Positions 1 through 9,831 of a stretch of 64,000 nt of DNA are shown here, piece by piece. The DNA lies in contig NZ_LMKQ01000002.1 of the NCBI RefSeq assembly GCF_001421565.1, forward strand, positions 434,001 to 498,000, in the 5' to 3' direction. Both the position numbers and the translations under genes were made by a program. This DNA is from Agromyces sp. Leaf222. Its GTDB lineage: Bacteria; Actinomycetota; Actinomycetes; Actinomycetales; Microbacteriaceae. The notes beneath the pieces were generated by a model, which saw only the letters and a list, made by a program, of their open reading frames with translations, had not been told where the DNA came from and made no database searches. How positions within the stretch are numbered: the first letter of the stretch is position 1; each line of letters opens with the position of its first letter.

Positions 1-576
<576 letters not shown>

Positions 577-650
577 CTACGCTGCGGCCCCGGAGGATGC
601 GACGGTGCATGTCCTGGTGGATGGTCGGGCCTCGCCGGCGCGACGTCGGG

Positions 651-676
651 CTCTCCCCCCAGCACTGGGGGGAGAG
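651..676. promoter_or_regulatory. perfect 12-bp inverted repeat between divergent genes
   Basis: CTCTCCCCCCAG (651-662) and CTGGGGGGAGAG (665-676) are exact reverse complements separated by two bases. The repeat sits 84 bp upstream of the mdh start and about 130 bp upstream of the gene at 808. Its position between divergent genes suggests an operator rather than a terminator, and no T tract follows it. The rest of the 568-807 gap holds no gene that I can support. Confidence 0.6.
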
Positions 677-807
677 GGCGAGGCGCGGGAGATCTACCGT
701 TGGAGCACGCGGAGCGATGCGCAACGAGCGCGCGACCCGACCCGACCCGCGACGCTCACCCGAGATTCGCCGCGCGCTCGCGTGCCGCGCGACCGGAGGG
801 CGGAGAG

Positions 808-1461
808 ATGACCCGCAACATGAGGCTCGTGCTCATCGGAGCGCTCGTGGCCGGGCTGCTCATCGTCGTCGCGGCGTTCACGATGGAACGGCTCGCATCC
901 GGCGCTGCCTCGGACTCGATCGCCGCGACGGATGCCGCGTCGTCGGCGCCCGCTGTTGACGGCGGGGGCGACGGCGCAGGGGACGGAGCCGGCGGCGCGG
1001 ATGGCGAAGCGGCGTCGCCCGGCGATGGCGGCCCGAAATCCGAGGTGCTGCCGCCGGTCGAGCCCGAAGCGGGACTGCCTGCTCCGGTCGAGTACCACCC
1101 GCTCCTGGCCGGTGACCTGCCCGAGTCGGCCGCGCGCGAGGGCGGTCTGGTCGACGGATTCCCCGCCACGATCCCCGTGCTCGACGACTCGTCGATCACG
1201 ACGAGCGCGGTCGCCTCCGACGGCGTCCGCGTGCTCGTGACGCTCGACGCCACGGTCGAGGACTCGCCCCAGCGCGTGCTCGACGCCTACCTCGTCGAGT
1301 TCGGCCTGCTCGGCATGCAGGGCACCGCATCACCCGCGGTCGGCGGCTCCAAGGCGCTCGAGTTCGTGCGCGGCGGCGACTCCATCGTCGTGACGGTGCT
1401 GCCGGAGGACTCGGGCACCCGGTACACGCTCTCCGGAACCCTGACCCCTGCGGAAGGCTGA
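808..1461 (+). CDS. membrane-anchored hypothetical protein
   Basis: 217 residues, function not recognised. ATG 808 follows a good ribosome binding site (GGAGGGCGGAGAG). One hydrophobic segment at about residues 5-24 looks like an uncleaved anchor. After it come a low-complexity Gly/Asp/Ala stretch (about 40-75), a Pro/Glu-rich spacer and a compact folded region of about 110 residues (from about 105). That last part contains a sequence like a small beta-rich sensor domain (VRVLVTLDATVEDSPQRVLDAY). It leads a tight three-gene operon, with 3 bp to the next gene, so it may work with the MFS transporter downstream. Confidence 0.8.
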   Translation: MTRNMRLVLIGALVAGLLIVVAAFTMERLASGAASDSIAATDAASSAPAVDGGGDGAGDGAGGADGEAASPGDGGPKSEVLPPVEPEAGLPAPVEYHPLLAGDLPESAAREGGLVDGFPATIPVLDDSSITTSAVASDGVRVLVTLDATVEDSPQRVLDAYLVEFGLLGMQGTASPAVGGSKALEFVRGGDSIVVTVLPEDSGTRYTLSGTLTPAEG

Positions 1462-1464
1462 CGC

Positions 1465-2922
1465 ATGTACCTCTCGTTCTCCGAGCTGCGCGAGCGGCGC
1501 CGCGCCGCCGTGCAGGCACAGGGCAGCGGCGACGGCGACGGCGCGGGCGAGGCAGCAGACGACGCGGATGCGGGCTTCGGCCCGGATACGGGCGTCGACC
1601 CGGGCGGCGCGCGCCGACGCACGACGGCGCGCGTGTCATCCGTCGTGATCGCGCTGGGCATCGTGAGCATGCTGACCGACATCTCGTCGGAGTCGACCGC
1701 GGCGATCCTGCCGCTCTACCTCACGGGCGCCCTCGGCCTCTCGGTCGTCGCCTACGGCGTGATCGACGGGCTCTACCAGGGCGTGAGCGCGGTCGTGCGG
1801 ATCGCCGCAGGCTACGCCGCCGACCGCGGCGACAACCCCAAGTGGATCGCGCTGTTCGGGTACGGCATCTCGGCGATCGCGCGGGTCGGGCTGCTGTTCG
1901 CGAGCGGCTTCGCGGCGATCACGGCCGTCGTCGTCGCCGACCGGCTCGGCAAGGGCGCGAGGACCGCCCCGCGCGACGCGCTCATCACGGCGTCGTCGGA
2001 CCCGGCGAACCTCGGCCGCTCGTTCGGCGTGCACCGCATGCTCGACAACATCGGCGCGGCCGTCGGCCCGCTGCTCGCGTTCGTCGTGCTGCTCGTGATC
2101 CCCGACGGGTACTCGACGGTGTTCGTCATCTCGCTCGCGTTCGCGGTGCTCGGCGTGATCGTGCTCGGGCTGTTCGTGCCGAACGTGCATCCGCGAGCCG
2201 GCCAGGCGGGCACGGCGGACGCCTCCAGGGCCGTGCGGACGGCGACCGCGCCGCCGTTCCGGTGGCGGCACCTCGCGAACCCGCGACTCCGTAAGGTGCT
2301 CGTGGTCGCCGGCCTGTTCGGCCTGCTCTCGATCGGCGACGGCTTCATCTACCTCACCCTGCTGCAGAACGGCGACACGTTCGCGACCCAGTGGTTCCCG
2401 ATGCTCTACGTCGGCACGAACGTCGCATTCCTCCTGTTCGCCGTGCCGATGGGCCGCCTCAGCGACCGGGTCGGCAGCGGGCGCGTGTTCGTCGCGGGGC
2501 ATCTCGCGCTGCTCGCCACCTACGTCATCGCATCGGTTCCGGCCGCGGGGCCGGCGACGACCATCCTGTGCCTGACGCTCCTCGGCCTCTTCTACGCGTC
2601 GACCGACGGCGTGCTGGCGGCACTCGCGAGCCAGGCGACCCCGGCGCCGGCCCGCGCGAGCGGCATCGCGGCAGCGCAGACCGTGGTCGCCGTCACCAGG
2701 CTCGTCGCGGCGACCGGGTTCGGCCTGCTGTGGGTCTCGTTCGGACGAGCGGAGGCGCTCTGGATCGTCGCGGGCGTGCTCGTGCTCGTGATTCCGGTGG
2801 CGGCGTGGATCCTGCTCCGCCGCACTGACGATGGCGCCGATGCCGGTGCTGCTGATGGCGCCGATGCACGCGACGCCGCAGAGGCCGGCGCCGAGGTCGG
2901 CGGATCCAGGAACCCGGCGTGA
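1465..2922 (+). CDS. major facilitator superfamily transporter
   Basis: 485-residue inner-membrane transporter with about 12 predicted helices. Its cytosolic N-terminal extension of about 50 residues is charged and Ala/Gly/Asp-rich. The first helix carries MLTDISSES, the D-S-S-E signature of one bacterial MFS drug/metabolite exporter group. The loop between helices 2 and 3 has the MFS motif A-like stretch GYAADRGDNPKW, and a second copy appears as GRLSDRVGSGR near residue 330. The substrate cannot be read from the sequence. It starts 3 bp after the preceding gene and overlaps the next one (GTGA), so the three genes are almost certainly co-transcribed. Confidence 0.88.
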   Translation: MYLSFSELRERRRAAVQAQGSGDGDGAGEAADDADAGFGPDTGVDPGGARRRTTARVSSVVIALGIVSMLTDISSESTAAILPLYLTGALGLSVVAYGVIDGLYQGVSAVVRIAAGYAADRGDNPKWIALFGYGISAIARVGLLFASGFAAITAVVVADRLGKGARTAPRDALITASSDPANLGRSFGVHRMLDNIGAAVGPLLAFVVLLVIPDGYSTVFVISLAFAVLGVIVLGLFVPNVHPRAGQAGTADASRAVRTATAPPFRWRHLANPRLRKVLVVAGLFGLLSIGDGFIYLTLLQNGDTFATQWFPMLYVGTNVAFLLFAVPMGRLSDRVGSGRVFVAGHLALLATYVIASVPAAGPATTILCLTLLGLFYASTDGVLAALASQATPAPARASGIAAAQTVVAVTRLVAATGFGLLWVSFGRAEALWIVAGVLVLVIPVAAWILLRRTDDGADAGAADGADARDAAEAGAEVGGSRNPA

Positions 2923-3929
2923 CCGCACGATGGCGGTGGGCGCTCGTCGTCGGCGCCGCGGTGCTGCTCATCGGCGGTGCGCTCGCGTACGGCCTCTCGG
3001 CGCTCGAGCGGTACCAGGAGCAGGCCGCCGGCGCACCGGTCTCCACCGCCCCGAAGCTCGAACGGGTCGATGCGGGCCAACTGGTGTTCCGCACCACGGC
3101 CAGCGGCTCGGATTACGGGCATGTGGCGGCGGTGCCCGCCGACGACCCCGGAGCCGCTCGCGAGGTGTCAGCTGCGGTGTGCGACCGAGTGGATGCGACG
3201 CCCGACGCGGTCTCCTGCCTGCGCACGGTCCGCGGCGTGGTCACCACCTTCGAGTGGGACCTGCTCGATGCGTCGTTCGACGAGCAGTGGAGCACGCCGC
3301 TTCCGGGCATCCCCAGCCGGACGCGCATCTCGGACGACTCGCGCTACCAGGCCTCGACGGCGTTCGTGACCGGGCACGGATACGCGACGATCGGCTTCTC
3401 GACCGCGACGACCGTGGTCGGCTCCGACGGCACCGACCACGGCAACCTCGAGGAGTTCGCCTTCACGGTGAACGGCGAGCCGTTCGCCGCGGCCGACCGC
3501 AACTTCTGGGGCGTCACGTTCGTGCCCGGCACCGACGAGTTCTACGCCACCGGCGCATCGGGGCAGCGCACCTGGCTCGTGCACGGAGATCTCGGAGACC
3601 GCACGCTCGAGGCGATCCACGACGGCGTCGAGTGCCCGTCGCTCTCGCCGGACGGCACGCGCATCGCCTTCAAGCAGATTGTGCGCACGACACCGACGAC
3701 CGAATGGACCGTCGCGGTGCTCGACCTCGCAACCGGCCGGACCATCGAGCTGCCCGAGTCGAGGAACGTCGACGACCAGGTCGAGTGGCTCGACGACGAG
3801 ACGCTCCTCTACGGCCTGCCGCGAGTCGGCTCGACGGGCGACTACGACGTCTGGTCGATCGCCGCCGACGGCTCGTCCGACCCGTCGCTGTTCCTCGAGC
3901 ACGCGTGGTCGCCCTCGGTCGTGCGATGA
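2919..3929 (+). CDS. membrane-anchored TolB/PD40-like beta-propeller protein
   Basis: 336 residues, starting at a GTG that overlaps the stop of the MFS gene (GTGA), which implies translational coupling. One transmembrane anchor lies at about residues 7-27 and the remainder is extracytoplasmic. Repeats such as CPSLSPDGTRIAFKQ and DVWSIAADGSSDPSLF are typical WD40-like PD40 blades. No catalytic residues are evident. It probably acts as a binding or sensing partner for the transporter encoded just upstream, but that is inferred only from operon structure. Confidence 0.8.
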   Translation: MTARWRWALVVGAAVLLIGGALAYGLSALERYQEQAAGAPVSTAPKLERVDAGQLVFRTTASGSDYGHVAAVPADDPGAAREVSAAVCDRVDATPDAVSCLRTVRGVVTTFEWDLLDASFDEQWSTPLPGIPSRTRISDDSRYQASTAFVTGHGYATIGFSTATTVVGSDGTDHGNLEEFAFTVNGEPFAAADRNFWGVTFVPGTDEFYATGASGQRTWLVHGDLGDRTLEAIHDGVECPSLSPDGTRIAFKQIVRTTPTTEWTVAVLDLATGRTIELPESRNVDDQVEWLDDETLLYGLPRVGSTGDYDVWSIAADGSSDPSLFLEHAWSPSVVR

Positions 3930-3951
3930 GGAGCAGGCAGGCAGCGGCTCG

Positions 3952-3972
3952 TACCCCCAACCGGGGGATTCC
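3952..3972. promoter_or_regulatory. TACCCC/GGGG palindromic motif upstream of the acyltransferase
   Basis: The element reads TACCCC-N6-GGGGATTCC. A near-identical element (16 of 21 positions) is found at 32773-32793 in front of the sugar transferase gene. It lies about 20 bp upstream of a possible -10 box (TATCGT, 3992-3997) for the gene at 4048, a position suited to an activator site. Inference only. Confidence 0.4.
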
Positions 3973-4047
3973 GGCGCGCTCGCACGGCGGATATCGTCGG
4001 TGGTCCGGCGAACGCGGAGCTACACCAACCACCCGAGAGAAGCTGCC

Positions 4048-5253
4048 GTGACGAGTTCATTCGACAGTTCGCGCCTTCGATCACTCGACGGCGTGCGCGG
4101 CCTCGCCTCTGTCGTCGTGCTGTTGTGGCATGCCTTCCTCATCGCGCAGCCGCACCTGGCCGACGGGCTCCACGAGGGAGGGGCGGCTCCCGGCACGCCG
4201 TACTGGTGGCTGGTCGATTCGCCGCTCTCGATCCTGATCGCCGGTGAACAGGCCGTCCTGGTCTTCTTCCTGCTGAGCGGCATCGTGCTCACGCTCCCGG
4301 TGATCCGCACACCCCGGTACAACTGGGTCGCCTACTATCCACGGCGCATCCTGCGCCTCTACCTTCCGGTCGTGGTGTCCGTCGTGCTCGCGGCGATCCT
4401 CCTCATCGTCGTGCCTCGTGCACCCACCCCGATCGCCGCCTGGCAGTGGACCGACAACGCCCACTCGTTCGACCCCCTCGGGGCGGTGACCGCCGCAGCG
4501 CTCGTCAACCCGCGGCCGGCGATCAACGGCCCGTTGTGGTCGTTGACCTGGGAGATGGCGTTCTCGCTCGCGCTCCCGCTCTTCGTGCTTATCGCCGTCC
4601 GCGTCGGCAGGTGGTGGATCGCGGCGGTCATCGGTGCCGTCCTGCTGGTGGACCTCGGCGTCGTCTTGGACATCTCTCCGTTGAAGTTCCTCCCGGTGTT
4701 CCTGATCGGGGCGCTGGCGGCGGTGAACATCGATGGCGTGATGGCGTCGGCCCGGCGGCTGAGCGACGCTCCGCGGCACCGGATGCTGTGGTCGAGCGTC
4801 CTCCTCGCCAGCACTCTGCTCATGACCGCGTTCAAAGCCTCGTCGACCCTGCTCGCCCCCGAGTTCGCGTGGGTGACGACGGTGCTCAGCGGGTTCGTCA
4901 TTGTCGGCTGCATGGGGCTGGTGTTCGTCTCGATGGGCTCAGGCGCGGCGAGGCGGGTTCTCGAGTCGCGGTCGGTCCAATGGACAGGTCGGCTCTCGTT
5001 CAGCCTCTATCTCGTGCATGTCCCGCTCATGATCGCGATCTCGTACGCGTTCGGCTGGGACCTCTGGTGGCTCGCCATCCTCGTGTCCGTGCCGCTCTCG
5101 TTCGCTCTGGCCGCCGCATTCACGAAGCTCGTCGAACAGCCGGCCCACACGCTGTCGAAAGGCGTCGGACGTACCGTCGACCGGTGGTCCCGGCGGCATG
5201 AGGCCGACCATGTGGCGGTCGTTCCGGCCGCTGGCGATGCTGGGGCGTCCTGA
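4048..5253 (+). CDS. acyltransferase 3 family membrane protein (OafA-like)
   Basis: Integral membrane O-acyltransferase of 401 residues that probably transfers an acyl group to a cell-surface carbohydrate. The GTG at 4048 is preceded by GAGAGAAG at good spacing. The N-terminal segment RLRSLDGVRGLASVVVLLWH carries the family's R/H signature, with the conserved His at about residue 27. FFLLSGIVLTLP and YYPRRILRLYLP match the next conserved helices, and about ten transmembrane helices follow. Its neighbourhood next to the polysaccharide locus suggests modification of that polymer or of another envelope glycan. It converges on the DUF4082 gene, 75 bp away. Confidence 0.88.
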   Translation: MTSSFDSSRLRSLDGVRGLASVVVLLWHAFLIAQPHLADGLHEGGAAPGTPYWWLVDSPLSILIAGEQAVLVFFLLSGIVLTLPVIRTPRYNWVAYYPRRILRLYLPVVVSVVLAAILLIVVPRAPTPIAAWQWTDNAHSFDPLGAVTAAALVNPRPAINGPLWSLTWEMAFSLALPLFVLIAVRVGRWWIAAVIGAVLLVDLGVVLDISPLKFLPVFLIGALAAVNIDGVMASARRLSDAPRHRMLWSSVLLASTLLMTAFKASSTLLAPEFAWVTTVLSGFVIVGCMGLVFVSMGSGAARRVLESRSVQWTGRLSFSLYLVHVPLMIAISYAFGWDLWWLAILVSVPLSFALAAAFTKLVEQPAHTLSKGVGRTVDRWSRRHEADHVAVVPAAGDAGAS

Positions 5254-5266
5254 CACGGCGAAGGCT

Positions 5267-5296
5267 CGTGGCGTGGCGTGGCGTGGCGTGGCGTGG
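5267..5296. repeat. CGTGG tandem repeat, six units
   Basis: Six exact copies of the pentamer CGTGG lie in the 75-bp gap between the convergent acyltransferase and DUF4082 genes, followed by degenerate copies up to about 5310. No intrinsic terminator hairpin was seen in this gap. It looks like a slippage-prone microsatellite. Confidence 0.85.
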
Positions 5297-5328
5297 CGGA
5301 GCGTGGTGGCGGAGCAAGGTCCGTTCGA

Positions 5329-8300
5329 TCAGCCCAGGACGACGTCCGCCCAGTAGTTGTGGCGCGAGGTGCCCGCCGGGAACCCGGTGCCGTACACGTA
5401 GACCGCCCCGAAGCCGGGCATGACGAGCGAGCCGGACTGCAGCGGGTCGGCCAAGGTGCCGATCTCGGCGACGTAGCGTCCGCGCGTGGTGAGGTAGGTC
5501 GCACGGTACTCGGTGCCCGGCTGGATCGTGACCGGGCTGCTGAACAGCACGGTCTGCCAGCCCTGGGCCGACGAGTCGGGCGCTGAGGCGACCGCGAGTG
5601 GTGCAGTCGTGCTGGTGCCCCACAGTCGCACCTCGTGGACGTCTGCGTCGCCGAGTGCTTTGAAGAACCGGATGCCGCGGACGACCGTCGTGTCCGTCGT
5701 GGTGAACCGCACGCCGAGCTGCACGAGGCTCGCGTCGTCGAACGTGCCGCCGGCCGGGGTCGCTGCGCCGAAGAGCGCACCGGTCACGGCTGTGCCGATC
5801 GTCCCGAAGGTCCACGTTCCATCGACGATGGTCGCGCCGGCGATTCGGACCGCGGCGGTGTACTCCGTGTCGTTCGCGAGCGGTGCCGCAGGGGTGAACG
5901 AGACGACCTTCGTGGAGGTGTTCCACGTGGACGTGCCGGCCACTGCCCCGGAGGGACCGCTGAGCAGGAGCTCGGGGGCAGCGGAGACATCGCCGGAGAT
6001 CGTCGCCGAGAGGCTCGCCCCCGGGTCGACCTGCGTCGCACCGTCGATCGGCTGATTCGAGACGACCGCGGCCGGAACGGCTGCCGGCTTCTCGAGGATG
6101 ACGTCGACGAAGTAGTTCGAACGTCCCCAGCTGAACGCGGGGATCTCGCTGCCGTCGCCGTACCGGTACCGGCCGTTGGCCTCCGCGAGTGCGGTCAGCG
6201 GCCCGCTCGTCATCGGCGCCGCGAATGCGTTCGACGTGTAGGCGTAGTGGCCGTTCGGCGCCAGGTACGAGACGACGTACGTGGTGCCGGCCGTGATCGC
6301 CACGGGAGCGGAGAAGAGCGCCGACTGCCACCCGGTCGCCGTCTCCGATTGGAAGGTCACGCTCGCAAGCCGGTCTCCCGTCGTGGCATTCCAGAGCGCG
6401 CCGACGTGCGTGCCGGTGTTGCCGGGGCCCTTGTAGAACCGGACCCCCAGCACCTTGCCGGCAGTGGACGAGGTGAACGCGACGCCGAGCGCGACGGACG
6501 AGGGGTCGTCGTCGGCCGCCGGCACGCTCGGCTCGACGTTGCCGAAGAGGGTGATCGCGTCGGCGGGGATGGTTCCCGGGCCCGGCGTGGGCGTCGGCGT
6601 GGGCGTCGGAGTCGGCGTGGGCGTGGGGGTCGGCTCCGGTTCGGTGGTCTCCGGTACGAAGTCCACGTCGACCAGGTAGCTCGCCGTGCTGCGCGACGCC
6701 GGGAAGTCCCCGTCGTAGCTGTAGGCGCCCGCGTTCGCGCCCACCGAGAGCGGACCGATGTCGCGCGGAGCGGTGAATGCACCGACGGTCGCCGAGTAGC
6801 GGCCTGCCGGAGCCCGGTATGACGCGACGTACTCGACGCCGGCCGAGACGGGAACCGGCTCGTCGAAATCGAGGGTCGTCCATCCGCTCGTGATCTCGTC
6901 GGAGAAGGTGCCGGTCGCGAGCCGCTGGCCGGCGGCGGTCCAGAGGGCCCCGGTGTGCGGACCGGCGTTGCCCACGCTCTTGTAGAACGAGACGCCGGTC
7001 ACGACGCCGTCGCGCGTCGGGGTGAACGCGGTGCCGAGCACGAGGCTGACGCGGTCGGGGTCCTCGAGGATGCCGGGCAGGGTCGACTCGCTGAAGATGC
7101 CGCACGGGCATGCGCCGTCGACGGGATCGGGCTTCGCCGTGCGGAACGTCCAGGTCCCGCCCACCGAGAGCGAGGATCCCGCGGCGGTCGCGGCCGCGAC
7201 ATGGACCGTGTAGGTGACGAATCCGTCGAGCGGCTCGTCGGGGGTGAACGTCAGCTCGCGGGTCGTGCTGTCGTACTCCGTCTCGCCGTCGACCTCACCC
7301 CCGATCTCGTCGACGACCGTCACCTCGTGCGAGATGACAGGCTTCGTGAGGGTCGCCGAGACGGCCGTGTCGGTCGGCACGCTCGCCGACCCCGGGAGGG
7401 GCCAGCGGTCCACCGCGCCGAGCGGCGAGACGTCGCTCGTGTCGAAGACCACGTCGACCCAGTAGTTCGTATCGGCGTAGGTGCTGAGCGGCATCGTGCC
7501 GGGGGCACCGTAGACGCCCGCCTTCGGCGCCCCGTAGCCGCCGGAGAGCCGCAGCGGGTCGCGCTCGACGGCCCCCGTCGTAAACGTGCCGTCATCGGCC
7601 GCGTAATGGCCGTTCGGGGCGGTGTAGGACGCCGTGTACGTCGTGCCGGCCGTGACCTGCACGGGTTCGGCGAGCTCGAGGGTCTGCCATCCCGACCCGG
7701 TCTCGCCGACGAATGCACCGCTCGCCCGCTCGGTGCCGTCGGGTCCCCAGAGCGTGCCGGTGTGCGTCCCGGTGTTGGCTGCGCTCTTGAAGAATCGGAT
7801 GCCGCGAACCGCACCGTCGACCAGCGGCGTGAACCTCACGCCGAGCTCCACGGCCGCGCCGTCGCCGGAGTCGGCACGAGCCGGGCTGTCCTGGCCGAAC
7901 GCGGAATACGGGCCGGTGATCGAGTACGCGAGGGTTGACGCGTCGGTCGCATCGACCATGTTCGCGCTGTCGTCGATCGCGCGCACCAGGAGTGATCCAG
8001 AGCCCATGCCGTGCACGACGAACCGGTACGACCACGAGGTCGTGCCGGTCACGGGATGCCAGGTCGCGCCGCCGTCGGTCGATGCCTCGACGCCGGCGAC
8101 GACGCCGCCGGCATCGGAAGCCGTGCCCGTCGCGGTGATGACCGCTCCGTTGGCGACCTGCTGCCCCGAGGCCGGTGCGTCGATCGTGGTCGTGGGGGGT
8201 ATCGCGTCGGTGCTCGCGACCGCCGGGTCGAGACCGCCCTGCAGCGTCGCCGCCTGCACGCCCATGTCGGCGAAGAGGTTGACCTGCGCCTGCTGCATGC

Positions 8301-9831
8301 GTGGGTCGGCCGGCGCTCCGTCGCCGTCGTGGGTCGCGTCGAGGCCCCAGGTCCACTGGATACTGCCTGCAGAGAACACGAGCGCACCGCTCTCCGCCCG
8401 GTAGAGGGTCACATGGTGCGTCGTACTGCCGGGCGAGACGGTGTTGCCGAAGTCCTGCAGGTACTCGGGCACCTGGCCGACCGTCGTCGAGAGCCGGATG
8501 AGGCCGGGCGGCCGATGACCGTTGTCGAGGTCCTCGTCGGACTCGTAGCCGACGGTGTGCGGCGCCAGCGCGGTCGTGGTGCCCGATGCCTGGTCGGTGA
8601 GGTCGGTCCCGCGCCAGAGCCTGGTCTTGCCCTCCGCCGCCGATACCGTCACGGCCAGGTCGGAGTAGTTGACCATGTACTGCTGGCCCATCAGCGCATT
8701 CTCGGGGGAGTCGGCTCCGGCCGATCGCGGGGCGAAGCGCGGGTCGCGCCAGGTTCCGGTCCATTCGGGACTCGGGTCGATCTTGTCCTGCGACCATGTC
8801 TCCTTGTAGCTGACGAGCGTCCGGTACGGCGTCGCCGAAGCGTCGGTCGACGGCTCGTACCGCGTACGCCAGTAGATGGCGTTCCCGCTCAGGAACTGCA
8901 GGTTCACGCCCGCGTCGCGCGCGGCCTCGACGTTGGCTCGTTGGGCGCCCGACCAGTACTCGTCATGGCCGACCGAGAGGAACACGTCGTGGTTCTGCAG
9001 GAGCGATCCGCGGCGGTCGCTGTCGACGCCCGAGAAGTACGACACGTCGTAGCCGTTGCGCTCCATGAACCGCACCATCGGATACTCGGCCGAGAAGTAG
9101 AAGTCACGGGCAGTGATGCCGTCACGGGTCGCGAACGGACGGTTGTAGCTGACCTTGAACGCGCGGCCGTTCGCCGCACCCTGGTAGAAGTCCGAGCCGC
9201 CGTAGGTGTTGTACGCGTGCCAGGTCGGATCCGAGGTCTGGAAGAGGATGCTCGAGTGGCTCGACTCATTGCGCACGATGAACGTGATGTGGCTCGCGCC
9301 GCCGGTGTCCGTGCGCGTGAGCTTCGCGACGTAGACGCCCGAGACCGCGGTCGAGGGTACGTTCCACCCCGCCGAGACCGCCCAGTTGCCGCAGTCGTAC
9401 AGCTCGGTCGAGACATCCGATCGGCACTCGGGCTGGGTCTGGGGCAACGGCGCGCTCGGCGTGACGCTCGTGACCTTGCGGGCGCCGAGGCCCTGGTACC
9501 AGCCGGTGCGGTAGATGTCGATCGTGTAGGCGTGCGCATCGGTGTCGACCTTGAAGTCGACGCGTGCACCGACGTTCACGCTGATGTCGGTCGCGAAACC
9601 CTGGATGGTCGGGTCGCCGGCGCCGGTGATGTCCCAGACGTCGGGGTCGGTTCCGGGCAGTTCGTTCTCGCAGACGATCGCATTCGCGCAGGTAGCGGCG
9701 ACCGCGCCGGGAGTCGCGGTGAGACCGAGCGGCACGAGGAGGGCGGCGACCGCGGCCGCGGCGACGAACACTCGACGGAGCCGCATCCTCTGTTCGCCGT
9801 CATCGGGAATCGAGGTCATTCGTGCAGTCAC
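5329..9831 (-). CDS. giant secreted protein: dimethylformamidase-like domain, Ig-like domains and four DUF4082 domains
   Basis: 1500 residues. I chose GTG 9831 because CTGAGGA lies at correct spacing, and the ATG codons at 9819 and 9786 lack one. A signal peptide (hydrophobic core about 21-36) is probably cleaved after GAVA at about 45. Residues about 60-535 resemble the large (beta) subunit of N,N-dimethylformamidase: HAYNTYGG, VGHDEYWS and FLSGNAIYWRTRYE are characteristic. An Ig-like region covers 545-640. DUF4082 domains lie at about 642-797, 908-1059, 1092-1247 and 1350-1500, each with RFFK/FYK..N.G.H.G.LW and Y..SY.AP.G.Y. SbsA-type Ig-like domains separate them (about 800-900 and 1250-1345), and a Thr-Pro repeat linker lies at 1067-1083. 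There is no sortase motif or membrane anchor, so it is probably secreted. It is divergent from the exopolysaccharide operon and probably acts on or binds that polymer (inference). Confidence 0.9.
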   Translation of the reverse strand: MTARMTSIPDDGEQRMRLRRVFVAAAAVAALLVPLGLTATPGAVAATCANAIVCENELPGTDPDVWDITGAGDPTIQGFATDISVNVGARVDFKVDTDAHAYTIDIYRTGWYQGLGARKVTSVTPSAPLPQTQPECRSDVSTELYDCGNWAVSAGWNVPSTAVSGVYVAKLTRTDTGGASHITFIVRNESSHSSILFQTSDPTWHAYNTYGGSDFYQGAANGRAFKVSYNRPFATRDGITARDFYFSAEYPMVRFMERNGYDVSYFSGVDSDRRGSLLQNHDVFLSVGHDEYWSGAQRANVEAARDAGVNLQFLSGNAIYWRTRYEPSTDASATPYRTLVSYKETWSQDKIDPSPEWTGTWRDPRFAPRSAGADSPENALMGQQYMVNYSDLAVTVSAAEGKTRLWRGTDLTDQASGTTTALAPHTVGYESDEDLDNGHRPPGLIRLSTTVGQVPEYLQDFGNTVSPGSTTHHVTLYRAESGALVFSAGSIQWTWGLDATHDGDGAPADPRMQQAQVNLFADMGVQAATLQGGLDPAVASTDAIPPTTTIDAPASGQQVANGAVITATGTASDAGGVVAGVEASTDGGATWHPVTGTTSWSYRFVVHGMGSGSLLVRAIDDSANMVDATDASTLAYSITGPYSAFGQDSPARADSGDGAAVELGVRFTPLVDGAVRGIRFFKSAANTGTHTGTLWGPDGTERASGAFVGETGSGWQTLELAEPVQVTAGTTYTASYTAPNGHYAADDGTFTTGAVERDPLRLSGGYGAPKAGVYGAPGTMPLSTYADTNYWVDVVFDTSDVSPLGAVDRWPLPGSASVPTDTAVSATLTKPVISHEVTVVDEIGGEVDGETEYDSTTRELTFTPDEPLDGFVTYTVHVAAATAAGSSLSVGGTWTFRTAKPDPVDGACPCGIFSESTLPGILEDPDRVSLVLGTAFTPTRDGVVTGVSFYKSVGNAGPHTGALWTAAGQRLATGTFSDEITSGWTTLDFDEPVPVSAGVEYVASYRAPAGRYSATVGAFTAPRDIGPLSVGANAGAYSYDGDFPASRSTASYLVDVDFVPETTEPEPTPTPTPTPTPTPTPTPGPGTIPADAITLFGNVEPSVPAADDDPSSVALGVAFTSSTAGKVLGVRFYKGPGNTGTHVGALWNATTGDRLASVTFQSETATGWQSALFSAPVAITAGTTYVVSYLAPNGHYAYTSNAFAAPMTSGPLTALAEANGRYRYGDGSEIPAFSWGRSNYFVDVILEKPAAVPAAVVSNQPIDGATQVDPGASLSATISGDVSAAPELLLSGPSGAVAGTSTWNTSTKVVSFTPAAPLANDTEYTAAVRIAGATIVDGTWTFGTIGTAVTGALFGAATPAGGTFDDASLVQLGVRFTTTDTTVVRGIRFFKALGDADVHEVRLWGTSTTAPLAVASAPDSSAQGWQTVLFSSPVTIQPGTEYRATYLTTRGRYVAEIGTLADPLQSGSLVMPGFGAVYVYGTGFPAGTSRHNYWADVVLG

